A stretch of DNA of 64,000 nt from Theropithecus gelada. Lineage: Eukaryota > Chordata > Mammalia > Primates > Cercopithecidae. The translations under genes were made by a program, and so were the position numbers. The notes below the pieces were generated by a model. The model had not been told where the DNA came from, searched no databases, and was given only the letters and a program-made list of their open reading frames with translations. The DNA lies in NCBI RefSeq assembly GCF_003255815.1, contig NC_037668.1, positions 16,042,842 through 16,106,841 of the forward strand, written 5' to 3'. Every line of letters starts with the position of its first letter. The first letter of the stretch is position 1. Of this stretch, positions 10,659 to 22,300 are shown piece after piece.

Positions 10659-11199
10659 TTATGGTTACACTCTTAATATCTTAATGTATTTATTGTACAT
10701 ATCTTATGCTTACTGTAGTCTGTTGAGTGTGTAGGAGCATAATGTCTAGAAACACAATGCACATACTTTAATTTAAAAATACTTTATTGCTAAAAAGTGC
10801 TAATGATCATCTGAATAATCATCTTTTTGCGGGTGGAGGGTCTTGCCTTGATGTCAATGGCTGCTGACTGATCAGGGAGTTGTTTGCTGCATGTTGGGGT
10901 GTTTGTGGCAATTTCTTAAATTAGGACAACAATAACATTCACCACATCGATTGACTCTTCCTTTTACAGAAGATTTCTCTGTAGCATGTGATGCTATTTG
11001 ACAGCATTTTACCCACAGTAGAAATTCCTTCAGAATTGGAGTCAATCCTCTCAAACCCTGCTGCTACTTTGTCAACAAAGTTTATGTAACATTCTAAATC
11101 CTTTGTTACCATTTCAATCTTGTTCACAGCATCTTCACCAGGAATAGATTCCATCTCAATAAATCACTTTCCTCAATCATCCATAAGAAGCAATTCAGC

Positions 11200-11489
11200 C
11201 GGCAGTGGTGGCTCATGCCTGTAGTCCCAGAACTTTGGGAGGCTGAGGCGAGCAGATCACAAAGTCCAGGAGTTTGAGACTAGCCTGGCCAATATGGTGA
11301 AACCCCGTCTCTACTAAAAATACAAAAATTCGCCAGGCATGATAGCACGCCTGTAATCCCAGCTACTAGGGAGGCTGAGGTGGGAGAATAGCTTGAATCC
11401 AGGAGGCTGAGGTTTCAGTGAACTGAATCATGCCACTGTACTCCAGCCTGGGCAACAGAGCAAGACACCATCTAAAAAAAAAAAAAAAA
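11200..11489 (+). mobile_element. Alu in Tigger1
   Basis: Flanked by AAGAAGCAATTC at about 11187 and 11491. Confidence 0.95.
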
Positions 11490-11739
11490 GAAGAAGCAAT
11501 TCCTCAGCAGTTCAAATTTTGTCATAAGATTGTAGCAGTTCAGTCCCATCTTCTCATCTTCAGGTTCTACTTCCAATTCTGGTACTCTTGCTATTTCCAC
11601 ATCTGCAGTTACTTCCTCCACGGCAGTCTTGAACTTCTCAAAGTCATCCATGAGGATTGGAAAAACTTCTTCTAAAGTTAATAATTCACAATAATTATTA
11701 GACCAAGATTTCTTCTGTTAATATTGATATTTTGACCCC

Positions 11740-12960
11740 CTCCTATGAATCACAAATATTCTTAATGCCATCAAAAATAGTGACTCCTTTCCAGAAGGTT
11801 TTCAATTTTCTTTGTCTACATCCATCAGAGGAATCACTATGGCAGCTACAGCCCTTACAAAATGTATTTCTTAACTTATAAGGCTTGAAAGTCAAAATTA
11901 CTCCTTGATCCATGGGCTGCAGAATGGTCTTTTTGTTAGTAGGCATGAAAACAACATTAATCTCCATGTTCATCTCCATTAGAGCTCTCGAGTGACCAAG
12001 TGCATTGACAATGAGCAGTAATATGTTGAAAGGAATCTTTTTTTATAAGCAGCAGTAGGTCCCAACCATGGGCTTAAAATATCCAGAAAACTATGTTTTA
12101 AGCAGATGTGGTGTCATCCAGGCTTTGTTGTTCCATTTATAGATCACAGGCAGAGTAGATTTAGTATAATTCTTAATGACCCTAGAATTTGCAGAATGTT
12201 AAGGGAGCACTGGCTTCAAATGTAAGTCACCAGCTGCATTATCCTCTTGTGAGGAGAAATTCATCCTGTCCGCTAAAGCTTTGAAGGCATTCATTTCTCT
12301 TCTCTATCTATGAAGGTCTTCAGTGGAATCGTCTTCCACAAAGCTGTTTCACCTACGTGGAAAAAGTGCTGTTTAGGATAACCACCTGCATCAGTTATCT
12401 TAGTTAGATCTTCTGGATAACTTGCAGCTTCCACATCAGCACTTGCTGCTCCACCTTGCACTTTTTTTTTTTTTTTTGAGATGGAATCTTGCTCTGTCAC
12501 CCAGGCTGGAGTGTGGTGGCGCGATCTCAGCACTTTTGTGTTATGGAGAATGGCTTCATCCCTGAAACCTCATGAACCAACATCTGCTAGCTTCAGACTT
12601 TTCTTCTGCAGCTTCTGCATCTCTGTCAGCCTTTTTAGAGTTGAGGAGTTAGGGCCTTGCTCTGGATTAGACTTTGGTTTAAAAGCATGTAGTGGCTGGC
12701 TCAATCTTCTATTCAGACCACTCAAACTTTCTCCAAATCACCAATAAAGTTGTTTCACTTTCTTATCATTCATGTGTTCACTGGAGTAGCACTTGCAATT
12801 TCCTCCAAGAACTTTCCCTTTACATTCACAACTATTTGGCACAAGAGGCCTTTCAGCCTATCTTGGCTTTTGGCATGCCTTCTTCACTAAGCTTAATCAT
12901 TTCTAGCTTTTAAGTGAGAGGCATGCAACTCTTTCTTTCACTTGAACACACAGACAACAG
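11740..12960 (-). pseudogene. Tigger1 transposase remnant
   Basis: Minus-strand words such as KLEMIKLSEEGMPKAKIG mark the N-terminal helix-turn-helix region. Stops and frameshifts, and the Alu fragment at 12465-12529, disrupt it. Inactive. Confidence 0.8.
12465..12529 (-). mobile_element. Very short 5'-truncated Alu in Tigger1
   Basis: Only the last 65 bp of an Alu. Flanked by GCACTTTT at 12457-12464 and 12530-12537. Confidence 0.8.
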
Positions 12961-13429
12961 TGTAGGGTTATGAATTGACCTAATTTAAATGTTGTTGTGT
13001 CTTAGAAAATAGGGAGATCCAAGGAGAGGAAGAGAGATGGGGACACAGCCAGTAAATGGAGCAGTTAGAACACACACAATATTTATTGATTATATTCACC
13101 ATTTTACATGGGTTCGGTTTTTGGCTTCCTATGACAATTATCATAGTAACATCAAAGATCACTGATCACAGATCACCATAGCAGATAATAATAATAATGA
13201 AAAAGTTTAAAATATTGCAAGAATGACCAAAATGTGACACAAAGACATGAAGTAAGCATATGCTGTTGGGAAAACAGCACTGACAGACTTATCTGATGCT
13301 GGGTTGCCACAAACCTGCAATTTGTAAAAAAATAAAAATAAAAAATAAAAAAATGCAATATCTGCAAAGCACAGTAAAGCAAAGTACAATAAAACAAGAT
13401 AAGCCTGTATTCGTAAACTTTGACATATC

Positions 13430-13545
13430 TTCATTACAAAGGAGAAAACAGCCACCCTAGATATGAAAAGATTTGCCCAAAGTCATTCAACTAGGAGAGA
13501 AATGAAGACTAGAACCTTGTGAACAGGATTAAAAATAGTGAAAAT
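13430..13545 (+). mobile_element. MIR fragment
   Basis: AGATTTGCCCAAAGTCATTC with GCCAGAACC-type MIR text. Confidence 0.5.
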
Positions 13546-13592
13546 CTTGGTCTAATAATTATTCTGAATTATAATTGTCACTGTTTTTTTTG

Positions 13593-13909
13593 TGTGTGGT
13601 TTTTTTGTTGTTTTGTTTTGTTTTTTTGAGATGGAGTCTCACTCTTTTGCCCAGGCTGGAGTGCAGTGGCATAATCTTGGCTCACTGCAACCTCCGCCTC
13701 CCGGGTTCAAGGAATTCTCCTGCCTCAGCCTCCCCAGTAGCTGGGATTACAGGCATGCACCACTACATGCAACTAATTTTTGTATTTTTAGTAAAGATGG
13801 GATTTCACCATGTTGGCCAGACTGGTTTCGAACTCCTGACTTCAGGTGATTTGCCCACCTTGGACTCCCAAAATGCTGGGATTATAGGCGTGGGCCACTG
13901 TGCCCAGCC
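13593..13909 (-). mobile_element. Alu (first of three in tandem)
   Basis: Complete minus Alu with a GT-rich tail. Confidence 0.95.
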
Positions 13910-13911
13910 AC

Positions 13912-14203
13912 TTTTTTTTTCTTTAGAGGCAGGATCTCTTTCAGTCTCACAGGCTGGAGTGCAGTGGTGCAATCATACTTTGCTGCGGCCTCAAGCTCCT
14001 GGGCTCAAGCAATCCTCCCGCCTCAGCCTCTGTAACAACTAGGACTGCAGGTGTGTGCCATAACACTCGGCTACTTTTTAATTTTTTTGTAGAGTCAGGG
14101 TCTTGCTATGTTGAGCAGACTGATGTTGAACTACTGGCCTCAAGTGCTATTCCTGCCTTAGCCTCCCAAAGTATTTCAGGCATGAACTACTATGCCAGGC
14201 CTA
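13912..14203 (-). mobile_element. Alu (second of three)
   Basis: Diverged AluJ-type copy. Confidence 0.93.
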
Positions 14204-14210
14204 TTTTCAC

Positions 14211-14508
14211 TTTTTTTCATTTTCTTTTGAGACAGTCTTGCTGTGTCGCCCAGACTGGAGTACAGTGGTGTGATCTCAGCTCACTGCAACCTCCCCTTTC
14301 TGGGTTCAAGCAATTCTCCTGCCTCAGCCTCCAGAGTAACTGGGATTACAGGCATCCACCACCACGCCAGGCTAATTTTTGTATTTTTAGTAGAGGCGGC
14401 ATTTTGTCATGTTGGCCAGGCTAGCCTCGAACTTCTGACCTCAGGTGATCTGCCCGCCTTGGCCTCCCAAAATGCTGGGATTACGGGCGTGAGCCACCAT
14501 GCCCGGCC
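14211..14508 (-). mobile_element. Alu (third of three)
   Basis: Complete minus Alu. Together the three form a continuous 0.9-kb Alu block. Confidence 0.95.
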
Positions 14509-14637
14509 CCCTTTATTACATGTTCTGATTTATAGTTTTTCTGGTAACTTAGAGTATGCATACTTGAAGCATCATCAAGATTCTCATCTAGAAGAGAAGA
14601 GTCAGAAAAGCATAATTTGATTCAAAGAAATAGTAAG

Positions 14638-14960
14638 TCTTATGCCTGTAATCCCTGTACTTTGGGAGACCAAAGTGGGAGGATCACTTGAGGCCAGGAG
14701 TTGGAGAGCAGCCTGGGCAACATATTGAGACTCCCATCTTTACACACACACACACAAATAAGCCAGAAATGGTGGCTTGCACCTCTAGTCCCAGCTACTG
14801 GAGGGGTGGGGAAGGTGTGTGAGGTGAGAAAATAGCTTAAGCCCAGGAGTTCAAGGCTGCAGTGAGCAGTGATGGCACCACTGCACTCCAGCCTGGGTGA
14901 CAGAGTGAGACTCTGTCTCAAAAAAAAAAAAAAAAAAAGAAAGGAAAAAAAAGAGAAAAG
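14638..14960 (+). mobile_element. AluJ-type
   Basis: Sense Alu missing its first bases, with an internal (CA)6 and a mixed A/G tail. Confidence 0.9.
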
Positions 14961-15300
14961 AAATACTAAGTATCTGTTATATTTATGTTACATGTTTTAA
15001 TGGCATTGTCTCATGGACGCCTAGTTCTGGAATATTTAAATCTTCTTGTTTCTTTTTTTAAATATAATTTTTCAATTCTTTTTGGCTAATTTTCTCTGTA
15101 TCATTCAAATTTTAGTGTATGTGCTGCCAAAGTGAGCACCATTTCCTTACTTTTATTATACAGTTTAAAATTCTGTCAACTTTTACTCTGTGATGGCTCC
15201 CAGGTTTATTTTTTATTTTTTTGCTGTTTTCAGAAAATGATATATTTAGGTAGTTTAGGGTTTTATCACCACACATATAGACTACTAGAATATCTTTTAG
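14961..15300. other. Intergenic AT-rich sequence
   Basis: Between HORMAD1 and CTSS. Nothing recognised. Confidence 0.5.
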
Positions 15301-15305
15301 ATTGT

Positions 15306-15594
15306 TTCTTTTTTTTCTTCAGACGGACTTTCATTCTTGTTGCCCAGGCTGGAGTGAAATGGCACGATCTTGGCTCACTGCAACCTCCGCCTCCTGGGTT
15401 CAAGCAATTCTCCTGTCTCAGCCTCCCAAGTAGCTGGGATTACAGGCGCCCACCATCATGCCCCACTAAATTTTGTATTTTTAGTAGAGACTGTGTTGGC
15501 CAGGCTGGTCTCCAACTCCTGACCTCAAGTGATCTGCCCGCCTCGGCCTCCCAAAGTGCTAGGATTACAGGCATAAGCCACCACGCTTGGCCTA
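15306..15594 (-). mobile_element. Alu
   Basis: Minus Alu with a short deletion at GTAGAGACTGTGTTGG. Confidence 0.95.
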
Positions 15595-15645
15595 GGTTGT
15601 CTCATTTTAAAATTTTATTTATTTTATTATTTGCCAATTTATTTA

Positions 15646-15965
15646 TTTTGAAACAAGATCACACAGGCTGGAGTGCAGTGGCACTATCATGGCTCCCTGC
15701 AGCCTCAGGCTCCCGGGTTCAAGTGATCCTGCCACCTCAGCCTTTCCTGTAGTAGCTGGGACTACAGGCACGCATCACCACACCTGGCTAATTTTTTTAT
15801 TTTTTGTAGAGATGGAGATCTTTTTATGTGCTCATAACAAGAGGCAGGAGGATCACTTGAGTCCAGGAGTTCAAGACCAGCCTCTCGAAATTCTGACCCA
15901 AGTGATGCTCCCACCTCAGCCTCCCAAAGTGCTGGGATTACAGGTGTGAGCCACTGTACCTGGCT
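15646..15965 (-). mobile_element. Alu with an internal inverted block
   Basis: A minus Alu in which 15841-15883 reads in the opposite (sense) Alu orientation, at its proper place. See findings. Confidence 0.9.
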
Positions 15966-16329
15966 TTTAAAACTTTTTCTTCAAATCATCTTGCATACTG
16001 CTGTCTAAAAATTGTTTCAGAGTTTTTTCCATCATTCTGTAAATCCTAAATGTTTTTGTTTTAAATTTATATTTTTAGATAATTTTTTATGTCTATAAGT
16101 TTGAAATGACTTATTTTTAACAATTTCCCTTTATATTGGGCATACAGTGAAATTTTTAAAAAATATTTCATTATTCTACTTGTTTAGTTCAGGCATTCTT
16201 TACTTGAGAGCCACAACTCTCAAAGGCTTCTTGGATAGAATTCAGGGAATTTGTGAATTTGTATGGGTAAAAAATTCCATTTTTATTTTTACTAATGTAG
16301 GGGAGAACATATCTTTCCTTCTATCCATC

Positions 16330-16852
16330 CTAGATTTAGGGCTGAGATCCCTATAACAAAAGAGAAATTAGCAAGAGAAAAGCCTGCACATTTATTTAAC
16401 ATAAGTTTTGCATGACATGAGAGCCTCCATAAGGAAATAAAGGCCCAAAGAAACAGTTGAACTTGAATGTTTTTTATAGTAGGTTTGATGAAGAGCAGCC
16501 AGTGATGGAGAAATGTCATAGGGCAAAGTGTGAACAAGCTAAATGTAATACACTGGGGGAAACTGAGCAGGCCTGTTTGTTTAGATTCCTCTTTGTGTCC
16601 CTGTGCTTTTGGAGGTAAGGATGCTCCTTTTCTTTGGGTGCCGTGAGAGCACCTCTTACATGAGAGTCTTATGATGTACTTCAGGGGAAGATCAGAAAAT
16701 TATTCCCAGGTTTAATGGCTGCTTCTAGGGAGAAGGGCAGGCAGAAGGTCAGAGTCACCTTCCTGCTTCTGCAATTTCCTCAAATGCCTTCAGCTTAAAA
16801 TATTCAATATGTCAAGGTGCTATATTTTGTGTAGGGTGTCCTGAACCCCATC
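16330..16852 (-). mobile_element. Probable solo LTR, family not assigned
   Basis: About 520 bp reading TGATGGGGTTCAGGACACCC at its minus-strand start. AATAAA sits at 16396-16391, some 60 bp before the end, as in an LTR R/U5 region. Seems to be a dispersed repeat; no coding sequence. Confidence 0.4.
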
Positions 16853-17283
16853 ACTAACCTCAAACTGAAAGGATTTTCTTCAATTCTGAACATAGTTCAA
16901 AAACCACAGTAATATTAGCCATACTTCATCATCAAAAGAAAACCCAGATATTTTCATATCACATTACTTTTTTGCATCTGTTTTCATTATGCTCATCACT
17001 ACTTCAAATTTAGGATAGATATTAACTCTTATTTAATGCATTTATAAAGATGCATGCATATTAGTATATAACAAACTTATCTTTTAACATTTTAATAACT
17101 GTATTTTGATATAATTAGATTCCTTTGTAATCCTACATATTTTATGCATTTAAAAACATGATTCTGAGAAGGCATTCATAAGATTTATCAGATTGCTAAA
17201 GACTAAGAACCCATGTTTTTGTTCTACTTTCAATACCTGAAAAGTTGCGGATAAAACAAAAATTATGTTAAAACTGAAAAGTA
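16853..17283. other. AT-rich sequence near the CTSS 3' end
   Basis: No repeat or gene recognised. Confidence 0.5.
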
Positions 17284-17584
17284 GGCTGGGTTCAGTGGCT
17301 CACGCCTGTAATCCTAGCACTTTGGGAGGCTGAGATGGGTAGATCACCTGAGGTCAGGAGTTTGAGACCAGCCTGACCAATGTGGCAAAACTCTGTCTCT
17401 ACTAAAAATACAAAAATTAGCTGGGCATGATGGCACACGCCTATAATCCTAGCTACTCGGGAGGCTGAGGTAGAAGAATTGCTTGAACTCAGGAGGCAGA
17501 GGTTGCAGTGAGCTGAGATGGCGCCACTGCACTCCAGCCTGGGCAACACAGTGAGACTCCATCTCAAAAAAAAAAAAAAAACCA
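17284..17584 (+). mobile_element. Alu, antisense to CTSS
   Basis: Flanked by AAAACTGAAAAGTA at 17270-17283 and again after the tail. Confidence 0.95.
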
Positions 17585-18110
17585 AAAACTGAAAAGTAAT
17601 CAACTAAATACTTTTTAACTATAATATTCTATACACATTTGATGATAGCCATGTATTATGGTATTATTTATGTTTTTATATTTAACAATTCTTGTTCCTG
17701 AAAATGTGCTTTATGGAGAAGGAACCAGAGTTTGTGAAATTAGTTTAGGTCAATTTAAGATGTATTAATGACATTATCCCACACATTGTTCATGTCATAG
17801 GCATGAACTTAAAAAATTTAAAGTTCCTGCTGCCTGCTTAGATGCATCTACTAATCTAGAGCAGTTGTGAGGAAGATCCATCTGAACTAGATAAAAATAT
17901 GAGCAGTGGAGTATTGGTTATTTTATTCTGGTTGGCTCAGTTATTTGCCAAAAAAAGGCCCTGGTCAAATTGTTGATCACTAGGTAAAAATAATTTGGAC
18001 TAATACATTAAATTGTTGATCATTAAAATAATTCTTTCAAAGTGCTTGTCTTTTATGCATTTGTTTACTTTAACATGATTTAATTTAAAAATATGTGTTG
18101 AATCCTCTTT
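17585..18110. other. Unique sequence, probable distal CTSS 3'UTR
   Basis: AT-rich. Nothing else recognised. Confidence 0.4.
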
Positions 18111-18111
18111 T

Positions 18112-18462
18112 TTTTAAGACAGGGTCTTGCTCCGTCACCCAGGCTGGAGTGCAGTGGTGCAATTACAGTTCACTGCATTTCCACCCTCCTGGGCTCATGT
18201 GATCCTCCTATCTTAGACATCTGCATAGCAGGGACCACAGGCACACACGCCATCCAAATATATCCTTCTTCACCAAAGTTGTGGCCCTAGCTTTAGAAAA
18301 AGGAAACTCCTGGATAGTTTCCTTTTTTTTTTTTTTTTTTTGTGGAGACAAGGTCTCACTATGTTGCCCAGGCTGGTCTTGAAATCCTGGGCTCAAGGCT
18401 ATCCTCCTACCTCAGCTTCCCAAAGTGTTGGGATTACAGGCATTAGCCGCTACACATGGCGT
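18112..18462 (-). mobile_element. AluJ-type, interrupted by the exon 8 copy
   Basis: Alu arms at 18112-18248 and 18324-18462. Its middle A-rich link is replaced by the CTSS-derived block. Confidence 0.9.
18249..18323 (-). pseudogene. Stray copy of CTSS exon 8 acceptor and coding start
   Basis: Minus-strand bases 18302-18249 repeat the real exon 8 start (19407-19358): TTTTTnTAAAG-C, then codons for W/stop-GHNFGEEGYI and onward to ATGGC. Four base differences are seen: the W codon is TAG, His is CAC rather than CGC, R is TGG, plus one in the pyrimidine tract. About 20 further bases (18303-18323) form a 7-bp foldback GGAAACT/AGTTTCC. The block sits inside an Alu, replacing its A-rich middle. 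Confidence 0.85.
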
Positions 18463-18650
18463 TTTGAATCCTTTTATGTGCAAAGATACAATCTGAACTC
18501 TTAGGACATTTATAGCCTAATATTTTCTTCCATCAAAGTTGCTAAAGCCCATCACCAGAATACCACAATTAATATTCTCAGGATAGATTATTAATAGTTG
18601 CCTAGGAATAAGAATGGTATGTGGCAATGACAGAAATTTGAAATGGCAGA

Positions 18651-18656
18651 TTTATT
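18651..18656 (-). terminator. Candidate CTSS poly(A) signal AATAAA
   Basis: First perfect AATAAA on the minus strand after the stop codon at 19300. Use is inferred. Confidence 0.45.
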
Positions 18657-18859
18657 AAGTACTTTTAAGCCATCAAGTTACAAAAGGCTATCAGGGGTCT
18701 TAAAAAGACAAAGAGTATAAAATAAAACAATGAACAATGACAGATTGTTTTAGGTTGAACAATTTTTATACAGTTATATCTACAGTACACTACTAATTTA
18801 CTTAGCAAACTTTTTCCTGAGATTTGCAAATTTTAAAAAACGAAGAATCAAACTATATT

Positions 18860-19159
18860 ATCTTTTCTGTTTTTTGGAAACAGAGTCTCCACTCTGTTGT
18901 CCAGGCTGGAGTACAGTGGTGTGGTCTCAGCTCACCACAGCCTCAACCTCTTGGGTTCAAGGAATCTTGTGCTTCAGCCTCCCAAGTAGCTGGGATTACA
19001 GGCATGCACCATTACGCTTCGCTAATGTTTTGTATTTTTAGTAGAGACGGGGTTTCACCATGTTAGCCAGGCCTGTCTTTAACTCCTGGCCTCAAGTTGA
19101 TATGCCTGCCTTGGCCTCCCAAAGTACTGGGATTACAGGCATGAGCCACCGTGCCTGGC
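18860..19159 (-). mobile_element. Alu, sense to CTSS, in the 3'UTR
   Basis: Flanked by TCAAACTATATT at 18848-18859 and about 19161. It starts 140 nt after the CTSS stop. Confidence 0.95.
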
Positions 19160-19299
19160 CTCAAACTATATTTTTAAATTAGTACAGTAAATACACATTA
19201 ATCGTGACACAATTATTTCTTCTGGATACAGCAGGAAAAATTAAGTTAAGAGAAAGTGCTTCATATTTCTTGATTTGTTATAAAAAGAAGAGATCCTCT

Positions 19300-19399
19300 C
19301 TAGATTTCTGGGTAAGAGGGGAAACTAGCAATCCCACAATGATTTCCTTTATTTCTTGCCATCCGAATATATCCTTCTTCACCAAAGTTGCGGCCCCAG
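19300..19399 (-). CDS. CTSS: CTSS exon 8, coding part with stop
   Basis: The acceptor TTTTTTTAAAG ends at 19400. The exon encodes WGRNFGEEGYIRMARNKG through SFPSYPEI and TAG at 19302-19300. Cys in NHCGI closes the conserved disulfide. The exon continues as 3'UTR toward lower coordinates. Confidence 0.97.
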
Positions 19400-22300
19400 C
19401 TTTAAAAAAAGAAATAACACAAAATTACAAATGCATGCAATCAAATCATGTTATCAACTTTTTATCTCATTGTTTTTCTCCTGTAAGTGATTATATATGA
19501 AAGACTGTAAAACAAAATTAGAATGAAATAATATAGTAGTTTCTCCAGGGATTTTAGGCAATTCAAAATAATGGTTTGGAAAGCTTTAGTGCTATATTGA
19601 TGAATAGACTTAATACCTAAGGAAAACTATAGTAAGATCCATCCCAGTCCTTTAATCCTCCTACTTTGCAAATATGACTTCTCTAAGGAAAGATTATTAG
19701 TATCTTTTATAAGGCTCTATCTCTAAATTTTTTTATAACAGTATCGTGGGTAATGATTTTCCATCAAACTTAAATTCCTCTAGAGAATGCCAATTAAGAA
19801 ATATTTTTGAGTTACTACTGTGAAAAAGCTATAGGGGAGGGAATTCTAAAGCCAACAACAAAAATGCAGCTCTGAAAGAGTTTTTGATCTAGAAGTGGAG
19901 TTGCGATAAGACTTTCTTATAATTAAAGCTATTGAAAAATGAGCCAGGCATGGTGGCTCACACTTGTAATCCAGGTGCTTTGAGAGGCTGAAGTGGGATT
20001 GTTTGAGGTCAGAGTTTGAGACCAGCCTGGGCAAAATAGCAAGTCCCTGATTCTACAATTTTTTTTTTTTTAATTAGCCAGGCATGGTGGCATGTACCTG
20101 TATTCCTTAGCTACTCTGCAGGCTGAAGTGGCAAGATCATTTAAGCCCAGGGGTTTGAGAGTACAGTGAGTTATGATTACACCGCTGCATTCCTGACACT
20201 CCAGCCTGACCCTGTCTCAAAACAAAACAAAGCAAAACAAAACCAAAAAAAGGAATATTCTACCTGGCACTGGAAGTGTTCAAGCAAGCGGAGGCTAATT
20301 GTTAGCGATGTTGCAGAGAGAAATCATGGGTCGGATTAGGGTTCGAGTAGATCAGTGTTTTACTTTTTGATTTCATGGACTTAGAGGAGTTCAAAAGGTT
20401 TTTACAGATCGATATACAGTTATCAATTTCTAAATTAGCATGTATGGACACCTTTTTTTTTTTTTCTTGCAGATGAAGTTTCGCTCTTAGTTGCCCAGAC
20501 TGGAGTGCAATGGTGCAATCTCAGCTCACTGCAGCCTCGGCCTCCCGGGTTCAAGTGATTCTCCTGCCTCAGCCTCCCGAGTAGCTAGGACTACTACTCC
20601 TGGCATGTGCCACCACGATGGCTAATTTTGTATTTTTAGTAGAGACCGGGGTTTCTTCTTGTTGGTCAGGCTGGTCTCCAACTCCTGACCTCAAGTGACC
20701 CACCCACTTTGGCCTCCCAAAGAGCCGGGATTACAGGCGTGAGCCACCACGCCCGGCTGTATGGACATCTTTTTAAAAAAGTATACTATTGGCCAGGCAC
20801 GGTGGTTCATGTCTGTAATCCCAGCACTTTGGGAGGCAGAGACGGGCAGATAATTTGAAGTCAGGAGTTCGAGACCAGTCTGGCCAACATGGTGAAACCC
20901 CATCTCTACTGAAAATACAAAAATTAGCTGGGCATGGTAGCATGAGCCTGTAGTCCCAGCTACTGGAGAGGCTGAGGTATGAGAATCGCTTGAACCTGGG
21001 AGGCAATGCGGAGGTTGCAGGAAGCCAAGATTGCACCTGTGCACTCCAGCCTGGGCAACAGAGTGAGACTGTCTCAAAAAAAGAAAATAAATAAAAACCA
21101 TACTACTTACTGTCACCATTATGTTGTAAAAGAAAATTCATTTTAACACCAAAAGCAAAAATTCCAAAGACATAATCTCTATTTTAAGGATAGTCTTTTG
21201 AGTAAATAAATTTAGATTAATGAAAAAGTTACCAAAATATTCTTATTTTTCTTATTTTACCAAGACTGATGAAAAAACTTAGAAAATCCTTGTAAGAGGA
21301 ATGATTTCTGAAGCTCTTTATCATTCTGAGATTTTGTAGTGGTAGGTATATAAATATCATACAAGGCAAAATTCATTAAGTGCTCTAGGATACAAATAAA
21401 AGTGTGAAATTGAGAAAATGCCTAGTGTGTCTGGAGAGCAGTAAGAAATTTAGTTGAAAGGAAAACTGGATATCTTTAGTAGAATAGCGGAAAAAGAGGA
21501 TAGAAAGCTGGTTTGGGGTCATGTTGTGAACAGCTTAGAACAGCCTGTGGAGGAACACGTACTTCAATTACAAAGGCAAAGGGAAGCTGTTACAAATTTT
21601 GGCTCAGGGACTCAAAGGTTGTGTTTTTGCATGCAGTGGAGAACCTAAGAAATGCTGGTTTATTGTTGGAAGACAAATGACACCATTTAAAAGGACTGTG
21701 CTTTAAGAGGCCTTAAATATTCTATGTATCAGCCCTCACTGGACCTTTTGCAGGTCCTATTTTTTTCTCTCTGTACCATTTAACACAGTTGTCTACTCCC
21801 ACCTTACTGGTCTCTTGGCTTTAAGACACTACTATGTTCTGATTTTCTTATCTCTCTCTGGTCAGTCCTTCTCAAACATTTTCATGAGCGCCTTTCTTTG
21901 CTTCCTTTCACTTAATTGCCACTCCACTGCTTAGAAATTTTTGATGGCTCTCCATGCCTTTACAAGAAAATTCAAACTTCATCATCTCCTCTAATCAACC
22001 AATGGCTGTAGTGGGTTCTTTTGTTTGTTTTTGACACAGTCTCACCATGTTGCTCTGTTGGAGTGTGGTGGTGCAATCACAGCTCACTGTAACTTCTTCA
22101 ACCTCCTGTGCTCAAGCAATCCTTCTGCCTCAGCCTTCCCAGTAGCTAGGACCACAGGTGCATACCACCATGCTCGGCCAATTTTTTGTTTTTAGTAGAG
22201 AAGAGGTCTCACTATGTTGCCCAAGCTGCAGCAATGCTCTTTTAGTATCTAGTTTAATAAGCAAAAGCAATAACAATAATCTGGCCAGGCTATCATTGAT

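Larger units (their letters stand above)
10242..13407 (-). mobile_element. Nearly complete Tigger1 DNA transposon
   Basis: Terminal repeats CAGGCATACCTTGGAGATATT at 10242 and its complement ending AAGCCTG at 13407, flanked by TA (10240-10241 and 13408-13409). Tigger1 is a pogo-type Tc1/mariner element of about 2.4 kb. Removing three Alu insertions leaves about 2.5 kb, so little is missing. The transposase frame is on the minus strand (roughly 11.7-12.96 kb) and is broken by stops. Confidence 0.9.
16375..19299 (-). other. CTSS: CTSS 3'UTR, extent uncertain
   Basis: An AATAAA on the minus strand at 18656-18651 would give a 3'UTR of about 670 nt. Others at about 17927 and 16396 would give longer forms; the last lies in an LTR-like repeat. 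The interval holds three Alus, two sense and one antisense to CTSS. Which site is used cannot be seen from sequence. Confidence 0.5.

Noticed and set aside
13575..15752. Several open frames of 100-206 codons rich in SPASASQVAGITG- and CWPGWS-type words
   Set aside because: They are translations of minus-strand Alus; the frames stay open because young Alus lack stops in those phases. Not genes.
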